A stretch of 21,877 bases of DNA. It comes from CAZPYD01 sp964590835. Lineage in GTDB: Bacteria; Patescibacteriota; Minisyncoccia; JAHISW01; Tagabacteraceae. Under the pieces are notes generated by a model. That model searched no databases. It had not been told where the DNA came from and was given only the letters and a program-made list of their open reading frames with translations. Positions 20,826 through 21,877 of this stretch are shown here, piece after piece; position 1 is the first letter of the stretch, and each line of letters starts with the position of its first letter. The position numbers were made by a program, and so were the translations under genes. The stretch spans positions 1 to 21,877 of the forward strand of contig CAZPYD010000013.1 in assembly GCA_964590835.1 (NCBI GenBank), read 5' to 3'.

Positions 20826-21877
20826 TTATTCTAAAACTGCCTTTATTCTTCGAACACCAGCACTGGAGCTTTTTTCTTTTACTATTTTAAATTTGCCAAG
20901 TTCGCTCGTGTTTTCTACATGTGGTCCCGAACATATCTCGTGAGAAAATTCTCCAATTTCGTATACTTTTACTTTGTCTCCGTATTTATCTTTAAAAATA
21001 CCTGAGGCTCCTGCTTTTTCAGCTTCTTCCACTGCCATTTCTTCGCAATTTATTGGAATTTTTTTATCAATAGCTTCGTTTACTAATTTCTCTATTTCTA
21101 TTTTTTGTTCATCGGTTAGTTTTTCACCCCAAGAAAAGTCGAAACGAAGCCTTTCGGGAGTAATGTTTGAACCTCTTTGAATTACTTCTGGTCCTAATAC
21201 TTTTTGCAAGGCAGCTAAAAGCAAGTGTGCGGCTGTGTGTAAACGCATAGTTTCTTTTGAATGATCGGCTAGGCCGGATTTAAATTTGCCAACAGCTGCA
21301 GTGCGAGATTTTTCTTGGTGTTCTTTCATTTTTCTTTCAAAATCTTCGAGATCTACCTTGATTCCTTTTTCTTCGGAAAGCTCTTGAGTCATTTCTATTG
21401 GAAAACCGTAGGTGGTAAATAATGTAAAAGGATCAGTTCCCTTTTCTAGTTCTTTCAAGCCTTTTTCTAGTGTTTTGCTAAATTTGATTTCTTCTTGGTC
21501 TAATTGGTCCAAAATGAACTTTCTATTTCTTTCCAGTTCTGGGTAGGCTTCTTTGTAGTTTTCTATTACTTCTTTGGTGATTTCTTTTAACCAGAGATCT
21601 TGAGTAATGCCTAACTGCTTTCCATAGCGAACGGCTCGTCTGATTAAGCGTCTTACGATGTAACCCTGGTCGGTATTTGAAGGAACCACTCCCTTGTCGT
21701 CGCCGATAATAAAGACAGCTCCTCGCAAATGATCCATTACTATTCTAAATGATTTTGTGTGTTCTTCATTTTCTCCATATTTTTTGCCGGTCATTTCTTC
21801 CAGTTTTTTTCTTGTGCCTTCAAAAAGATCTCCCATAAACACATCTGGATTATCTAAAACAGCTACTGCCATTCTTT
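20826..21877 (-). CDS. alaS: Alanyl-tRNA synthetase, C-terminal part (5' end outside window)
   Basis: AlaRS charges tRNA-Ala and clears Ser/Gly mischarging. The window holds the last 350 or so residues: end of the catalytic domain (FRIVMDHLRGAVFIIGDDKGVVPSN, RRLIRRAVRYGK), the middle domain, then the editing domain with HTAAH (His212, His216 in the visible numbering) and CSGPH (Cys314, His318), the zinc ligands. The protein stops right after SSSAGVRRIKAVLE, so it lacks the oligomerisation/C-Ala domain of long bacterial AlaRS (about 870 aa); short forms like this are seen in reduced bacteria. The first 5 bases at the right edge belong to the same frame. Selenoprotein B follows downstream. Confidence 0.95.
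   Translation of the reverse strand, partial: RMAVAVLDNPDVFMGDLFEGTRKKLEEMTGKKYGENEEHTKSFRIVMDHLRGAVFIIGDDKGVVPSNTDQGYIVRRLIRRAVRYGKQLGITQDLWLKEITKEVIENYKEAYPELERNRKFILDQLDQEEIKFSKTLEKGLKELEKGTDPFTLFTTYGFPIEMTQELSEEKGIKVDLEDFERKMKEHQEKSRTAAVGKFKSGLADHSKETMRLHTAAHLLLAALQKVLGPEVIQRGSNITPERLRFDFSWGEKLTDEQKIEIEKLVNEAIDKKIPINCEEMAVEEAEKAGASGIFKDKYGDKVKVYEIGEFSHEICSGPHVENTSELGKFKIVKEKSSSAGVRRIKAVLE

Noticed and set aside
1..21877. Whole-genome reassignment of UGA (code 4 Trp or code 25 Gly) to explain the in-frame UGAs
   Set aside because: About 24 genes covering most of the window contain no in-frame UGA, use UGG for Trp and GGN for Gly, and at least one ends in UGA. Reassignment would scatter UGA throughout.

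Overview
The window is AT-rich bacterial DNA with the look of a Candidate Phyla Radiation (Patescibacteria, most like the Parcubacteria group) chromosome. The reasons are short core proteins, mostly single-gene or small operons, an alanyl-tRNA synthetase that stops after its editing domain, a PilM-like/baseplate-J-like envelope pair, and many short palindromic repeats including a GCCTGCC..GGCAGGC family. The taxon is an inference; no rRNA gene is present. Nearly all genes lie on the minus strand and TAA is by far the commonest stop.

Layout, read in the direction of transcription (right to left) for the first block: infA-rpmJ-rpsM-rpsK-rpsD-rpoA-rplQ-rplM-rpsI (6761 to 2085), then grpE and a dnaK that breaks off in the substrate-binding domain (1967 to 95). 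The spacers of this translation/transcription operon are filled with palindromic, word-repeat hairpins, and a 138-bp element with terminal inverted repeats sits exactly between rplM and rpsI. From 6762 to 7362 there is no convincing gene, only foldback elements and a terminator. From 7363 to 13562 come a small unknown gene, a membrane-anchored baseplate-J-like protein with a PilM/FtsA-like actin-fold protein, a PspC protein, a PD-(D/E)XK nuclease-like protein, a CYTH phosphohydrolase and TIM-barrel protein that overlap, a Cys-rich exported protein and an internally duplicated membrane protein.

From 13591 to 15019 is the only plus-strand block: a well-signalled 44-residue Cys/Gly-tailed peptide with its own promoter, Shine-Dalgarno and terminator, then two genes carrying three HesB/IscA-like domains. 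Converging on it is a 1025-residue surface protein (Ig-like, lamin-tail and beta-helix domains) with a short paralogue of its N-terminus next door. At 18904-19690 is a REP-associated tyrosine transposase with REP palindromes on both sides and two more inside its own coding sequence.

The most striking locus is 19812-20727. Two paralogous 59-codon zinc-ribbon genes flank a GNAT acetyltransferase, and each has one in-frame UGA at the equivalent position, just before a shared Gly-Thr. In both, the UGA is followed 11 or 14 nt later by a 7-bp hairpin with an identical AGUU loop. The two stems differ by compensatory changes. Neither gene can be read through under the standard code, yet every long gene here is free of in-frame UGA, so general UGA reassignment is unlikely. 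The best explanation is site-specific recoding, most likely selenocysteine with SECIS hairpins, in what looks like an undescribed small zinc-ribbon selenoprotein family. The window ends inside alaS.
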